64,000 nt of DNA from JBDHWI01 sp964590135 (GTDB taxonomy: Bacteria; Chloroflexota; Anaerolineae; J036; Brachytrichaceae). Shown here piece by piece: positions 52,152 to 60,160 of the stretch. Each line of letters begins with the position of its first letter. Position 1 is the stretch's first letter. The notes beneath the pieces were generated by a model. The model ran no database searches. It was not told the origin of the DNA and saw only the letters and a program-made list of their open reading frames with translations. The stretch covers positions 9,144 to 73,143 of the forward strand of contig CAZPVX010000022.1 in NCBI GenBank assembly GCA_964590135.1, given 5' to 3'. A program made the position numbers and the translations under genes.

Positions 52152-53978
52152 TTAATTCGTCTTCTCTGCGCTCCACAGGCTGATGGCCCACACGCGCGCA
52201 CTGAGCAGCAGCCGGCGCCATTCACTCACTTCCTTCCAGACTGCCTGCGGATTGAGCATGGGGAATGTCGGCGGCAGCGTGTTGCGCCGGCTGCCTTCGA
52301 TGAACACGACGCGTGTGCGCTTGACCTGCTCATTGGGCAGCTTCGCCAGTTCGCGCGCTTTTGTTAGCGCCGCCGCAAAATCGCCCATCGCATCCACCAA
52401 CCCGTGATCCAGCGCTTGCGCGCCGGTCCACACGCGCCCGCCGCAGATCGGCTCCAACGAATCAAAGGGCAGATTGCGCCCTTCGGCCACCACGCGCTTG
52501 AAGTCGTCATAGGAGCGCGCCACCGTGCCGGCGACTACACCGCGCTCTTCCTCGCTAAAGCCGGCGGCATCGCTGAAGATGCCGGCGTTTCTGCCGCGCT
52601 GCAGGACTGTGCGATGCACCTGGAATTTCTGCAACGCCTCCTGTGTGTTCGGCTTGATCAGGATTACGCCGATGCTGCCGGTGATGGTGAGTGGATGCGC
52701 GATGATGTGTTGCGCCAACGCCGCGACGAAGTAGCCGCCTGATGCGGCGATGCCGTTCATGTATGCCACCACCGGTTTTTTTATCCTCAGTCGCTTCACT
52801 TCGCGCGCGATCAAATCTGACGCCAGCGCCGAACCGCCTCCCGAATCGACATGCAGCACGACGGCGGCGATATCGTCGTCGCGCTCGGCTGAGCGGATGG
52901 CTTGCGCGATGCTGCCGGCGCCGGCGATGGCTTCATCAAAAAATGGAATGGGATATGGCGAACGCCGGCTGTGGCCCGGCACGATCAACCCTTCAATGCT
53001 GATGATGCCGACGTACTTCTCGCCATAGTTGAATTGCGGCACAAGCAGAGTGTCCTGTGCTTCGCCCAGCGTGATCCATGCGCGGCTGCGCCGCTCGGCT
53101 GCCTGCTTTTGCGCGTGTTCGATACCCTTTTGCAAAGCAGAAATGGGGATCGATTTGCCAATGCGTGCGAACCAACGATCCGGCTCGGTTTCTGCCGCCG
53201 GCGGATGGGGCATGAGGTGATGCTCCAATTCATCTTCGTACAGCGCCGCGTCGATGAGGCCATGTTGCACGGCCTGTGCCGCGCTGTATGGCGCGCCGTC
53301 GATCAACTTGCGCACGCGATATTCGCTCAGCCGGCGGCCTTCAGCGATGCCGCGCACCAACTCATCATAGCTCGCGTCGAGCAGCCATTCCGCCTGTGCG
53401 CGGCTCTCCTCGCTGAAGTCGTTGCGCGCGAGGTTGTCACCGGCGCTCTTGAACGGCGACACGTTTACCACGTCCACACCGATGCCGGCGCGGTCGAGCG
53501 CGTCCTTGAAGAACAGATACTCGCTGTGAAAGCCCAGCACCGACCACTCCGCCGGCGGTGGCATCACGATCTCGTCGCACGCACAGGCGAGATAGTACTG
53601 GAATGGGCCAAGCGATTCAGCAAACGCGATCACACGCTTGCCGGTGGCGCGGAAGTTTTTGATGAGGTTGCGCAGGCTGTCGTAGGTGGCGGCGGATGCC
53701 GCAGTGTTGAGCTTCAGCACAACGCCCTTCACGCGCGCGTCAAGCGCAAGTTGCTCGAATAGCCGGCGCAACGCGCTCACGCTCCACGGCGTGGGTGGGG
53801 CGGGCAGGAAGCGCGAGATAAAGGGGATGTGAAAGGGCAGCTCCGGCGGGGGCGGCGGGAATTCGAACACCTCACCGCTCAGCGTGACGACGACATAGGG
53901 CGGCAATTTACGGCCGGCGCGGCGCTTGTTGGCAAAGCGCACTCGCACGCGGCGAAAACGGGTCATGATGCTAGGCAC
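52152..53978 (-). CDS. sppA: Signal peptide peptidase SppA (long, protease IV type)
   Basis: 608 residues from GTG 53978, seven bases after TATAAT; an ATG at 53966 is the alternative. Two tandem S49 domains: the N-domain holds the catalytic Lys in RATGKRVIAFAE and the C-domain the nucleophile Ser in YMNGIAASGGYFVAALAQHI with HVDSGGGSALASDL before it, the Lys/Ser dyad of protease IV. It degrades signal peptides left in the membrane. No N-terminal membrane helix stands out, in contrast to E. coli SppA. The frame is full length. Confidence 0.9.
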   Translation of the reverse strand: MPSIMTRFRRVRVRFANKRRAGRKLPPYVVVTLSGEVFEFPPPPPELPFHIPFISRFLPAPPTPWSVSALRRLFEQLALDARVKGVVLKLNTAASAATYDSLRNLIKNFRATGKRVIAFAESLGPFQYYLACACDEIVMPPPAEWSVLGFHSEYLFFKDALDRAGIGVDVVNVSPFKSAGDNLARNDFSEESRAQAEWLLDASYDELVRGIAEGRRLSEYRVRKLIDGAPYSAAQAVQHGLIDAALYEDELEHHLMPHPPAAETEPDRWFARIGKSIPISALQKGIEHAQKQAAERRSRAWITLGEAQDTLLVPQFNYGEKYVGIISIEGLIVPGHSRRSPYPIPFFDEAIAGAGSIAQAIRSAERDDDIAAVVLHVDSGGGSALASDLIAREVKRLRIKKPVVAYMNGIAASGGYFVAALAQHIIAHPLTITGSIGVILIKPNTQEALQKFQVHRTVLQRGRNAGIFSDAAGFSEEERGVVAGTVARSYDDFKRVVAEGRNLPFDSLEPICGGRVWTGAQALDHGLVDAMGDFAAALTKARELAKLPNEQVKRTRVVFIEGSRRNTLPPTFPMLNPQAVWKEVSEWRRLLLSARVWAISLWSAEKTN

Positions 53979-53985
53979 GCCGGCG

Positions 53986-53991
53986 ATTATA
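53986..53991 (-). promoter_or_regulatory. -10 box of sppA
   Basis: TATAAT on the minus strand, then CGCCGGC and the GTG at 53978. This spacing supports a leaderless GTG start over the internal ATG. Confidence 0.5.
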
Positions 53992-54164
53992 GGGAGTGTA
54001 GAGGAGAGAGCGAAGGAAGAAGAGGAAGCAGATTCCGTTGCTGCTTCGCCGTCGCAGGCGCGGCTTCTTCCTCGATTATGCCTCGGTTGACTTCAAAACT
54101 GATTTGAAGGGCGAGGTGTCAATGCGTTATCGGCAGAGTTACGAAGGTTTTGCTTGCGATTCGC

Positions 54165-54215
54165 TTGACACAGAACGCATGTTCGCGTATCCTTTGCGCA
54201 GTAGAACAACTGTTC
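54165..54215 (+). promoter_or_regulatory. lexA promoter with two SOS boxes
   Basis: TTGACA (54165-54170) and TATCCT (54188-54193) are spaced by 17 bp. The first LexA box GAACGCATGTTC (54173-54184) fills the spacer; the second, GAACAACTGTTC (54204-54215), lies just after the predicted start site. Both fit the GAAC-N4-GTTC operator of Gram-positive and Chloroflexota LexA, so lexA should be autorepressed. A Shine-Dalgarno GGAGGAG precedes the ATG at 54247. Confidence 0.88.
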
Positions 54216-54246
54216 GCTTATGCGAATGACGTTTGTGGAGGAGAAC

Positions 54247-54900
54247 ATGTCCAATCCAGCGATTGACAGCCTGCCCGAGCCGCAGCAGCGGATTCTGGCC
54301 TTCATCAATCATTACATGGAGGAGAATGGCGTGCCGCCGACCATCCGTGAGATTCAAAGCGGCACCAACACCAGTTCCACCTCGATGGTGAGCTATCACC
54401 TCAAAGGATTGGAGAGCAAGCAGCTCATCAACCGTCACGAGCGGCGCTCACGCGGCGTGCTGCCCAACGACATGCCGCGGCTGACTTCGCGCGATATGGT
54501 GAACATCCCGCTCGTCGGCTTGATTGTGGCGAGCGAGCCGGCGCCTACTCCCGACGCCGACGCCCTGCGCGATCCTGAGGATACTGTGCAGATCGCGCGC
54601 AGCCTGGTCGGCAACGAAGAGGGACTGTATGCGCTAAAGGTGAAGGGCAACTCGATGATCGACGCGCTCATCGGCGACGGCGACATCGTGGTGATGCGCA
54701 AGACCGATGATTGGAGAAACGGCGACCTAGCCGCCATCTTCCTCACCGACCGCAATGAATCCACCTTGAAGCGTGTGTATCGCGAGGGCAAGAAGCTCAA
54801 GTTGAAGCCCGAAAATCCCACCATGAAGCCGTTTTACGTAGATGCGCGCAATGCCATGGTGCTTGGCAAGGTCATGTGCGTCATCCGCCAGACCAACTAA
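54247..54900 (+). CDS. lexA: SOS repressor LexA
   Basis: 217 residues from ATG 54247, chosen because GGAGGAG lies upstream; an earlier in-frame ATG lies in the promoter region. Winged helix DNA-binding domain (QQRILAFINHYMEENGVPPTIREIQ, TSSTSMVSYHLKGLESKQLI). The C-terminal peptidase has catalytic Ser136 in KGNSMIDALIGDGD and Lys175 in STLKRVYRE. The self-cleavage site is Ala95-Ser96 in GLIVASEPAP, where most LexA have Ala-Gly. It represses the SOS regulon and is cut when RecA is activated. Ends at a strong terminator. Confidence 0.95.
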   Translation: MSNPAIDSLPEPQQRILAFINHYMEENGVPPTIREIQSGTNTSSTSMVSYHLKGLESKQLINRHERRSRGVLPNDMPRLTSRDMVNIPLVGLIVASEPAPTPDADALRDPEDTVQIARSLVGNEEGLYALKVKGNSMIDALIGDGDIVVMRKTDDWRNGDLAAIFLTDRNESTLKRVYREGKKLKLKPENPTMKPFYVDARNAMVLGKVMCVIRQTN

Positions 54901-54920
54901 TTTCGCCACATGCAATGCAA

Positions 54921-54957
54921 AGCGTGAAACAGTTCTCTGTTTCACGCTTTTTATTTT
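54921..54957 (+). terminator. lexA terminator
   Basis: AGCGTGAAACAG (54921-54932) pairs perfectly with CTGTTTCACGCT (54937-54948) around TTCT, followed by TTTTATTTT. A strong intrinsic terminator 20 bases after the stop. Confidence 0.93.
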
Positions 54958-54969
54958 GAGGAGGCGTCC

Positions 54970-55365
54970 ATGCCCGCACTACCTGACATGATCGGCCTGA
55001 CCGTTCACAATATGGCCGCTGCGCTGCGCTTCTATCGTCTGCTCGGCCTTGACATACCGCAAGGCCATGATGACGATGCGTATGTCGATGTGATCACACC
55101 CAATGGCTACCGCATCTCGTGGAATACGGTGGAGATGGTAAAAGGCATTGATCCAGCGTGGGTGGAGCCAGTCGGCCATCGCATGGGACTGGCGTTCAAG
55201 TGTGAGTCGCCGGCGGGAGTGGACGCGCTCTACAACACGATCACCGCCGCCGGCTACGCCGGCCACAAGCCACCGTGGGATGCCTTTTGGGGCCAGCGCT
55301 ACGCTGTCGTCATCGACCCCGATGGCAATTTGATCGATCTGTTCGCGCCACTGGCGCAACTTTGA
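54970..55365 (+). CDS. VOC (glyoxalase/bleomycin resistance) family protein
   Basis: 131 residues. The start IGLTVHNMAAALRFYRLLGLDI and the end VVIDPDGNLIDLFAPL are typical VOC half-modules, with the usual beta-alpha-beta-beta-beta order twice. Metal ligands may be His and Glu or Asp in these strands. Role could be isomerase, dioxygenase or resistance; the sequence is not specific. It starts a run of four closely spaced genes on the plus strand and is followed after nine bases by a hydrolase. Confidence 0.85.
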   Translation: MPALPDMIGLTVHNMAAALRFYRLLGLDIPQGHDDDAYVDVITPNGYRISWNTVEMVKGIDPAWVEPVGHRMGLAFKCESPAGVDALYNTITAAGYAGHKPPWDAFWGQRYAVVIDPDGNLIDLFAPLAQL

Positions 55366-55374
55366 AGGATAAAC

Positions 55375-56013
55375 ATGACAACAACACAGGAAGGGTATCT
55401 CGCTATGCCGGCGAGGGGCGGGCCGGCGGTGATGGTACTTCACGCATGGTGGGGGTTGAACCCCTTCTTCAAACAACTGTGCGAGCGGCTGGCCGGCGAA
55501 GGCTTTGTTGCGCTGGCAGCAGATCTTTACGCCGGCAAGGTGGCGAACACGATCGATGAGGCCAAAATGCTGATGGAGCAGGCTGACTTCGAAGCCCAGC
55601 AGCGCGCTGCGACGGCTGCGGTGCAGGCGTTGCGGCAGCATCCGCGGAACAGCGCCGGCCCCATTGGCATCATCGGCTTTTCGATGGGTGCGTCGTGGGC
55701 AATCGAGCTTGCCACACAGATGCCAGCAGACATTCGCGCTGCCGCATTGTTCTATGGTGTCGGCGAGGGCGATTTCAGCCAGACACAGATCCGCTTCCAG
55801 GGGCACTTTGTAACGGGTGATGAGTGGGAAGAAGAAAAGTGGGTGCGTTATATCGAAGACAAGATGAAAGAAGCCGGCCTTAGTCAGGAATTCTTTTGGT
55901 ATGACGGCGTGAAGCACTGGTTCTTCGAGGATGACCGGCCGGAATACAATGCCGAGGCGGCTGTGCTGGCCTGGCAACGCACACTGAAATTCCTGTGCGA
56001 GCAATTGTGCTGA
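55375..56013 (+). CDS. Dienelactone hydrolase-family alpha/beta hydrolase
   Basis: 212 residues. The nucleophile elbow is IGIIGFSMGASWAIEL, with Ser where classical dienelactone hydrolase has Cys; His lies in YDGVKHWFFEDDRPEY and the acid residue probably in VTGDEWEEE. PARGGPAVMVLHAWWGLNPF at the start is typical. Hydrolyses an ester or lactone in the cytosol; the substrate is unknown. Nine bases after the VOC gene and followed after 14 bases by an ankyrin gene, so an operon. Confidence 0.88.
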   Translation: MTTTQEGYLAMPARGGPAVMVLHAWWGLNPFFKQLCERLAGEGFVALAADLYAGKVANTIDEAKMLMEQADFEAQQRAATAAVQALRQHPRNSAGPIGIIGFSMGASWAIELATQMPADIRAAALFYGVGEGDFSQTQIRFQGHFVTGDEWEEEKWVRYIEDKMKEAGLSQEFFWYDGVKHWFFEDDRPEYNAEAAVLAWQRTLKFLCEQLC

Positions 56014-56027
56014 ATGAGGAGGACGCC

Positions 56028-56681
56028 ATGGGCATGGTTGAAGACATGCTTAAAGCCGTGAAGGCCGGCGATCTGAACGCCGTGAAGGCGTTGCTGGTTG
56101 AAAATCAGGCGCTGGTGAACGCGGCTGACGATGAGGGCAATTCTGCAATTCTGATCGCGACCTATTGGGGCAAGCGTGAGGTGGCAGAGACATTGCTGGC
56201 GCACAACCCGCAGATGAGCGTGTTCGAGGCATCTGCTGCCGGCCAACTCAATCGCGTGAAACAGTGGCTCGAAGGGCAACCCGCGCTCATTCACGCCTGG
56301 TCGCATGATGGTTTCACGCCGCTGCATTTGGCGGCGTTCTTTGGCCGACGCGATGTGGCCGAGTTTCTGCTGGCACGCAACCCTGATGTGAATGCCGTGA
56401 CGCGCAACCCGATCAAGGTGACGCCGCTGCATTCTGCCGCCGCCGGCAATCACTATGAAATTTGCGCGGCGCTCATCGCGCATGGCGCAGATGTGAATGC
56501 GCGGCAGGAAGGCGGCTTCACCCCGCTGCACAGCGCTGCACAAAACGGCAACCTGGAATTGGTCGATTTGCTGCTGCAGCACGGCGCAGACCCGCATGCG
56601 AAGACCGATGCGGACAAGACCGCACGCGACTTTGCCGCTGAAGGCGGTCACGCCGGCGTGGCCATGCGCTTGCCGCAGTGA
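56028..56681 (+). CDS. Ankyrin-repeat protein
   Basis: 217 residues from ATG 56028, with GGAGG upstream; a frame open from 55995 overlaps the hydrolase and is not used. Five or six ankyrin repeats are visible (AVKAGDLNAVKALLVENQAL, EGNSAILIATYWGKREVAE, DGFTPLHLAAFFGRRDVAEFL, VTPLHSAAAGNHYEICAAL, GGFTPLHSAAQNGNLELVDLL). Repeat 3 carries the full GxTPLHxAA motif. Cytosolic protein-protein interaction role. Coupled to the hydrolase and VOC genes upstream. Confidence 0.9.
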   Translation: MGMVEDMLKAVKAGDLNAVKALLVENQALVNAADDEGNSAILIATYWGKREVAETLLAHNPQMSVFEASAAGQLNRVKQWLEGQPALIHAWSHDGFTPLHLAAFFGRRDVAEFLLARNPDVNAVTRNPIKVTPLHSAAAGNHYEICAALIAHGADVNARQEGGFTPLHSAAQNGNLELVDLLLQHGADPHAKTDADKTARDFAAEGGHAGVAMRLPQ

Positions 56682-56702
56682 TGCCGTTCATTCTGTCAAA
56701 GC

Positions 56703-57110
56703 ATGAAAAGCGAATTGCGCCTGCGTTTGATTTGCATCCATCCGCCGGCGCTTCCGGATGACAACACGATGGAGTTTGGCTTGCAGGACAAGCAGGGAAA
56801 ACTGCACGCCGGCGCGCCCTTGCCAGATGGCACGCTGCAATTCGATTTTGCGGCGCAAGCGCAAACGGACGCTGCGCTGAGATTCAGCGGATCATTTGTG
56901 CATGGCACGAAAGGCGAGCCATTCGTGTATCTTGGCTTGCGGCCAGCGCAGGCCGGCGCGGCATGGATCAAGCGCATCAAAGTGACGCTGAAAGGCATCA
57001 CGCCGGCGCAGGTGGAGGCGGCCATCGCAAGCAACCAGCGACTGCAAGCCACTGTGAGCGGACAGGGCGCGGCCAGCGTGCCCTTGCTGAGAGGTTGGAT
57101 AATCGAGTGA
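56703..57110 (+). CDS. DUF5990 family protein
   Basis: 135 residues. LRLICIHPPALPDDNTMEFGLQD, GTLQFDFAAQAQ, FSGSFVHGTKGEPFVYLG and WIKRIKVTLKGITPAQVE follow the pattern of the DUF5990 family, a small predicted beta protein. Function unknown. It is 21 bases downstream of the ankyrin gene and may belong to the same transcript. Confidence 0.8.
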   Translation: MKSELRLRLICIHPPALPDDNTMEFGLQDKQGKLHAGAPLPDGTLQFDFAAQAQTDAALRFSGSFVHGTKGEPFVYLGLRPAQAGAAWIKRIKVTLKGITPAQVEAAIASNQRLQATVSGQGAASVPLLRGWIIE

Positions 57111-57214
57111 GCGAGTCTGCCTGCCGCGGCGAACTGAAAGGGGCAAAAGCAGTTCCACCGAGCGATCGAACTCTTGATTTCACATTTCGTATTGCGGGAT
57201 TTACACTGTCCTGC

Positions 57215-57997
57215 ATGAGCAGCATTTCTCTCAAAGATAAAGTCGTATTTATCACGGGCGCGAGCAGTGGCATTGGCGAGGCAGCAGCGAAGGCATTTGC
57301 CGCGCAGGGTGCAAAACTGGTGTTGTGCGCGCGCCGGCTCGACCGGCTGCAGAAACTGGCCAGTGCCCTGGACGTGCCGGCGCACGTGTTCAAGCTGGAC
57401 GTGACCGATCGCAAAGCCGTCGATGCCGCCATTGCCGCGCTGCCTGAAGGCTTTCGTGAGATCGACATCCTCATCAACAACGCCGGCCTCAGCCGCGGTT
57501 TGAGCAAGTTCCAGGATGGTTCAGTCGATGATTGGGAGCAGATGATCGACGCGAACGTCAAGGGCGTGCTGTATGTCACGCGGGCCGTTTTGCCCGGCAT
57601 GATTGAGCGCCAGCGCGGCCATATTTTCAACATTGGCTCGGTCGCCGGCCACTATGCCTACCAGAACGGCGCAATCTACTGTGCCACGAAGGCGGCCATC
57701 AAATCACTGACCGAGAGCTTGAAGCAGGATCTCTTCGGCACGCCGATCCGCGTCACATCCATCGATCCGGGGCTGGTGGAAACTGAGTTCAGCATCGTGC
57801 GATTCGATGGCGACGTGGCGCGCGCGAAGAAGGTCTATGAGGGCGTGACCCCGATGACTGGCGATGACATCGCGGATGCGCTCGTGTTCTGCGCTTCGCG
57901 GCCGGCGCATGTCAACATCAACTTCATGATGATGATGGCCGTGGCGCAGTCCACGCCAACCACCGTGTATCGCCAGCCCATCGCCGGCGTGCAGTGA
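57215..57997 (+). CDS. Short-chain dehydrogenase (YdfG-like)
   Basis: 260 residues from ATG 57215 (MSSISLKDKVVFITGASSGI). SDR features: cofactor motif TGASSGIGEAAAKAF, catalytic Ser in IFNIGSVAGHYAYQNGAIY, Tyr-x-x-x-Lys as YCATKAAIKSL, and NNAG in ILINNAGLSRG. The pattern LSKFQDGSVDDWEQMID and VTSIDPGLVETEFS is close to YdfG-type NADP-dependent 3-hydroxy acid or serine dehydrogenases. Cytosolic. A frame open from 56963 overlaps DUF5990 and is not used. Ends before a terminator. Confidence 0.92.
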   Translation: MSSISLKDKVVFITGASSGIGEAAAKAFAAQGAKLVLCARRLDRLQKLASALDVPAHVFKLDVTDRKAVDAAIAALPEGFREIDILINNAGLSRGLSKFQDGSVDDWEQMIDANVKGVLYVTRAVLPGMIERQRGHIFNIGSVAGHYAYQNGAIYCATKAAIKSLTESLKQDLFGTPIRVTSIDPGLVETEFSIVRFDGDVARAKKVYEGVTPMTGDDIADALVFCASRPAHVNINFMMMMAVAQSTPTTVYRQPIAGVQ

Positions 57998-58090
57998 CAT
58001 CTCAACACAGGGGGCGCGAAGAGACGTAGATGCGGAGAAAGACTTTCTGCTTTGCGCCCTTGCATCCATGCGTTGTGATTGAAAACGAGA

Positions 58091-58115
58091 AAAGCGCAGA
58101 TTGACTCTGCGCTTT
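58091..58115. terminator. Terminator between convergent genes
   Basis: AAAGCGCAGA (58091-58100) pairs with TCTGCGCTTT (58106-58115) around TTGAC; GAGAA and TCTC extend the stem. It lies between the SDR gene (plus) and the coiled-coil gene (minus) and can serve both. Confidence 0.82.
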
Positions 58116-58147
58116 CTCAAGGAAGGAGGGGAACAAACTCGCCTGTA

Positions 58148-59110
58148 TTAGCTGCGTGAATTGCGAAGCTCAGCCAGCAGAGCCATCGCCTGCTGCTCCA
58201 GCCGTTCCAATCGGTCGGACTCGGCGGTGTTGAAGGACTTCGCGTTGGGCATGGCGCTCTGCGCCGGCACCGCATTTGGGCCGCTCGCGCCATTCACCGT
58301 GTTGCCATAGCTCTCCACCATGCCAATCGCGCCGTTCGCCACTTCGACGACGATCCCGCGCGATTCGCCGTTGGCATCCACCAGCCTCGTGCGGCGCTGC
58401 TGCACGTTGCTAGCCAGCGCCGAGAGCGACGCCTGCATGTCGGCAATAGTCTCGTAAGCCTGATCGAGCTTGGCCTTCGTTTCGGTCAGTTCGGTCGAGG
58501 CTGATGCCAGTGCCACATGACGTTCGGTGGCCTGCTGCTGAGTCTCAGCAAAGCGATTGCTCATATCGCCCAGCTGCGCTGTCAATCGCGCGACCAGTTG
58601 CTGCCGGTCATTCAGCGCTTCTTCGCGGCTGAGCAGGTGACCGCGCAACTCGTCGGCTTGCGTGCGCAGCGCGTCAACCATTGCGCTCAGTTCATTGATG
58701 CGCTGGTCGTTGCCGCCCAGCATGCCCTGCGCCTGCTCGAACTGGCGCTTGAGCGAAAGGTGCTCTGCTTCCAGAAGGCTATACTCGTGAAGCTTGCCTT
58801 GCAGATCGCGCATGGCGCGCTCGCGCTCATTCAGCGCCTTGGTGCGGGCGGCCTGGGCCACATCGCGCGCCTCGCGCAATTTGTCATTTTCGACACGAGT
58901 GCGGCGCAGGTCGCGCCCTGTGAGGAACCAGCCGCACCAGATGCCGATCAGCACGCCGGTGAGCGCTACGGCAAAAACGATCAGAATGGCAAACACGAGC
59001 GAAATCTGGATCGCACCCATTTGATTGGGAAGTGTGAGCGTAATGTCGGCTAGCATGTCGTTGTGTTGTTGAAGTTCTGCAACATCAGCAATCTTGTGCC
59101 GAATGCGCAT
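58148..59110 (-). CDS. Membrane-anchored coiled-coil protein
   Basis: 320 residues from ATG 59110; TATTCT lies 13 bases upstream. A ~35-residue soluble start, one membrane helix (ISLVFAILIVFAVALTGVLI, about 38-58) and then about 200 residues of coiled coil (RRTRVENDKLREARDVAQAA onward). The end has a linker and a last short coil (ESDRLERLEQQAMALLAEL). The layout resembles the coiled-coil proteins at 46268 and 47048, though there is no close sequence similarity beyond composition. Function unknown. Confidence 0.78.
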   Translation of the reverse strand: MRIRHKIADVAELQQHNDMLADITLTLPNQMGAIQISLVFAILIVFAVALTGVLIGIWCGWFLTGRDLRRTRVENDKLREARDVAQAARTKALNERERAMRDLQGKLHEYSLLEAEHLSLKRQFEQAQGMLGGNDQRINELSAMVDALRTQADELRGHLLSREEALNDRQQLVARLTAQLGDMSNRFAETQQQATERHVALASASTELTETKAKLDQAYETIADMQASLSALASNVQQRRTRLVDANGESRGIVVEVANGAIGMVESYGNTVNGASGPNAVPAQSAMPNAKSFNTAESDRLERLEQQAMALLAELRNSRS

Positions 59111-59123
59111 TGTCAATAGTCAA

Positions 59124-59142
59124 AGAATACTCTAAGTAATCT
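59124..59142. promoter_or_regulatory. Divergent -10 boxes, coiled-coil gene and yggS
   Basis: TATTCT on the minus strand (59129-59124) lies 13 bases from the ATG at 59110; TAATCT on the plus strand (59137-59142) lies five bases from the ATG at 59148. Confidence 0.45.
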
Positions 59143-59147
59143 CTTTT

Positions 59148-59873
59148 ATGGGTCTTATACGTGAATCCTTGCAATCTGTCCACCAACTAATGACTGAGGC
59201 TGCACATCACGCAGGTCGCAATGTGCAGGAAATCAGCTTGATCGCCGTATCCAAGACCTTCCCACTGAGTGACATACAGATTGCAATGGCGGCCGGCCAG
59301 ATGGATTTTGGCGAGAATCGCGTCGAAGAGGCGCTGGGCAAGATGACCGAATTGGCCGGCAAAGGTGAACCACAGCCGCGCTGGCACTTGATCGGGCATG
59401 TGCAATCGCGCAAGGCGCGCGATGCCGCCGGCCGCTTTCACCTCATCCATTCGGTTGATTCGCTCAAGCTGGCGCACAAGTTGAACCAACACTGCCGGCC
59501 GGCGACGCCGCAGGCCATTTTGCTGGAGTGCAATATGAGCGGTGAAGCGAGCAAGGATGGCTTTGCAGTGGCCGGCTGGGAGCGCGACACCGCCATTCGC
59601 GAGGCATTTTTTGCACAGGTTGACCCTCTGCTGGCGTTGCCAAATCTGCGCGTGCAGGGGCTGATGACGATTGCGCCGATCGTGGAGATGCCTGCGCAGG
59701 CGCGACCCTTCTTCGCCAGCTTGCGCGCCCTGCGTGATGCGCTGCGCGAGCGCTTCCCCCAGGCAGACTGGCGTCATCTGTCGATGGGCATGACGGATGA
59801 CTTCCAAGCTGCCATTGCTGAGGGCGCAACGCTCATCCGCGTAGGACGGGCGATCTTTGGCAATCGCGGATAG
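59148..59873 (+). CDS. yggS: YggS-family PLP homeostasis protein
   Basis: 241 residues. The PLP lysine is in ISLIAVSKTFPLSDI (residue 36); DFGENRVEEALGKM and WHLIGHVQSRKAR are diagnostic, and the phosphate-binding end SMGMTDDFQAAIAEGATLIRVGRAIFG is complete. YggS proteins have the alanine racemase barrel fold but lack racemase activity; they keep PLP levels balanced. Normal length. TAATCT is five bases before the start, predicting a leaderless mRNA. Confidence 0.94.
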   Translation: MGLIRESLQSVHQLMTEAAHHAGRNVQEISLIAVSKTFPLSDIQIAMAAGQMDFGENRVEEALGKMTELAGKGEPQPRWHLIGHVQSRKARDAAGRFHLIHSVDSLKLAHKLNQHCRPATPQAILLECNMSGEASKDGFAVAGWERDTAIREAFFAQVDPLLALPNLRVQGLMTIAPIVEMPAQARPFFASLRALRDALRERFPQADWRHLSMGMTDDFQAAIAEGATLIRVGRAIFGNRG

Positions 59874-60160
59874 AGGCAGCAATCTATCTGTTCGCAATTA
59901 GCATCTTCGCGCAGTCCGCGTCCCCAGATGCAAAAGCACGCAATGCGATTGTTCGCAAGCGTGGCACGAAACTGATGGCTGCGATGGAGAACTGCATGGC
60001 TCATACGGAAGTGGTAGCCGGCTGAGCCGTTTAGGGCAGAACATTTGGACATAGTGATGCATTAACGCTTGTTTGATGACTGGCGATCTCCGCCCATTGT
60101 CGCTTTCCCTTGCGCCGGCGTCACGCAATAACCTCACGGCAACCCGCAAGAGGTGAGCCG
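59874..60160 (+). other. 287-bp intergenic region, possible structured leader
   Basis: No gene seen. GGCTCA (59999-60004) and TGAGCC (60024-60029) form a stem containing TACGG and GTAGCCGGC. A short CTGC...GCA pairing lies before it. AGCCGGCTGAGCCG loosely recalls the 3' strand of a GEMM-I (cyclic di-GMP) aptamer, but the 5' GGGCAAACC and GACGCAAAGCC blocks are not found, so a riboswitch cannot be claimed. AAGAGGTGAG before 60161 is the ribosome binding site of the next gene. Confidence 0.3.
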
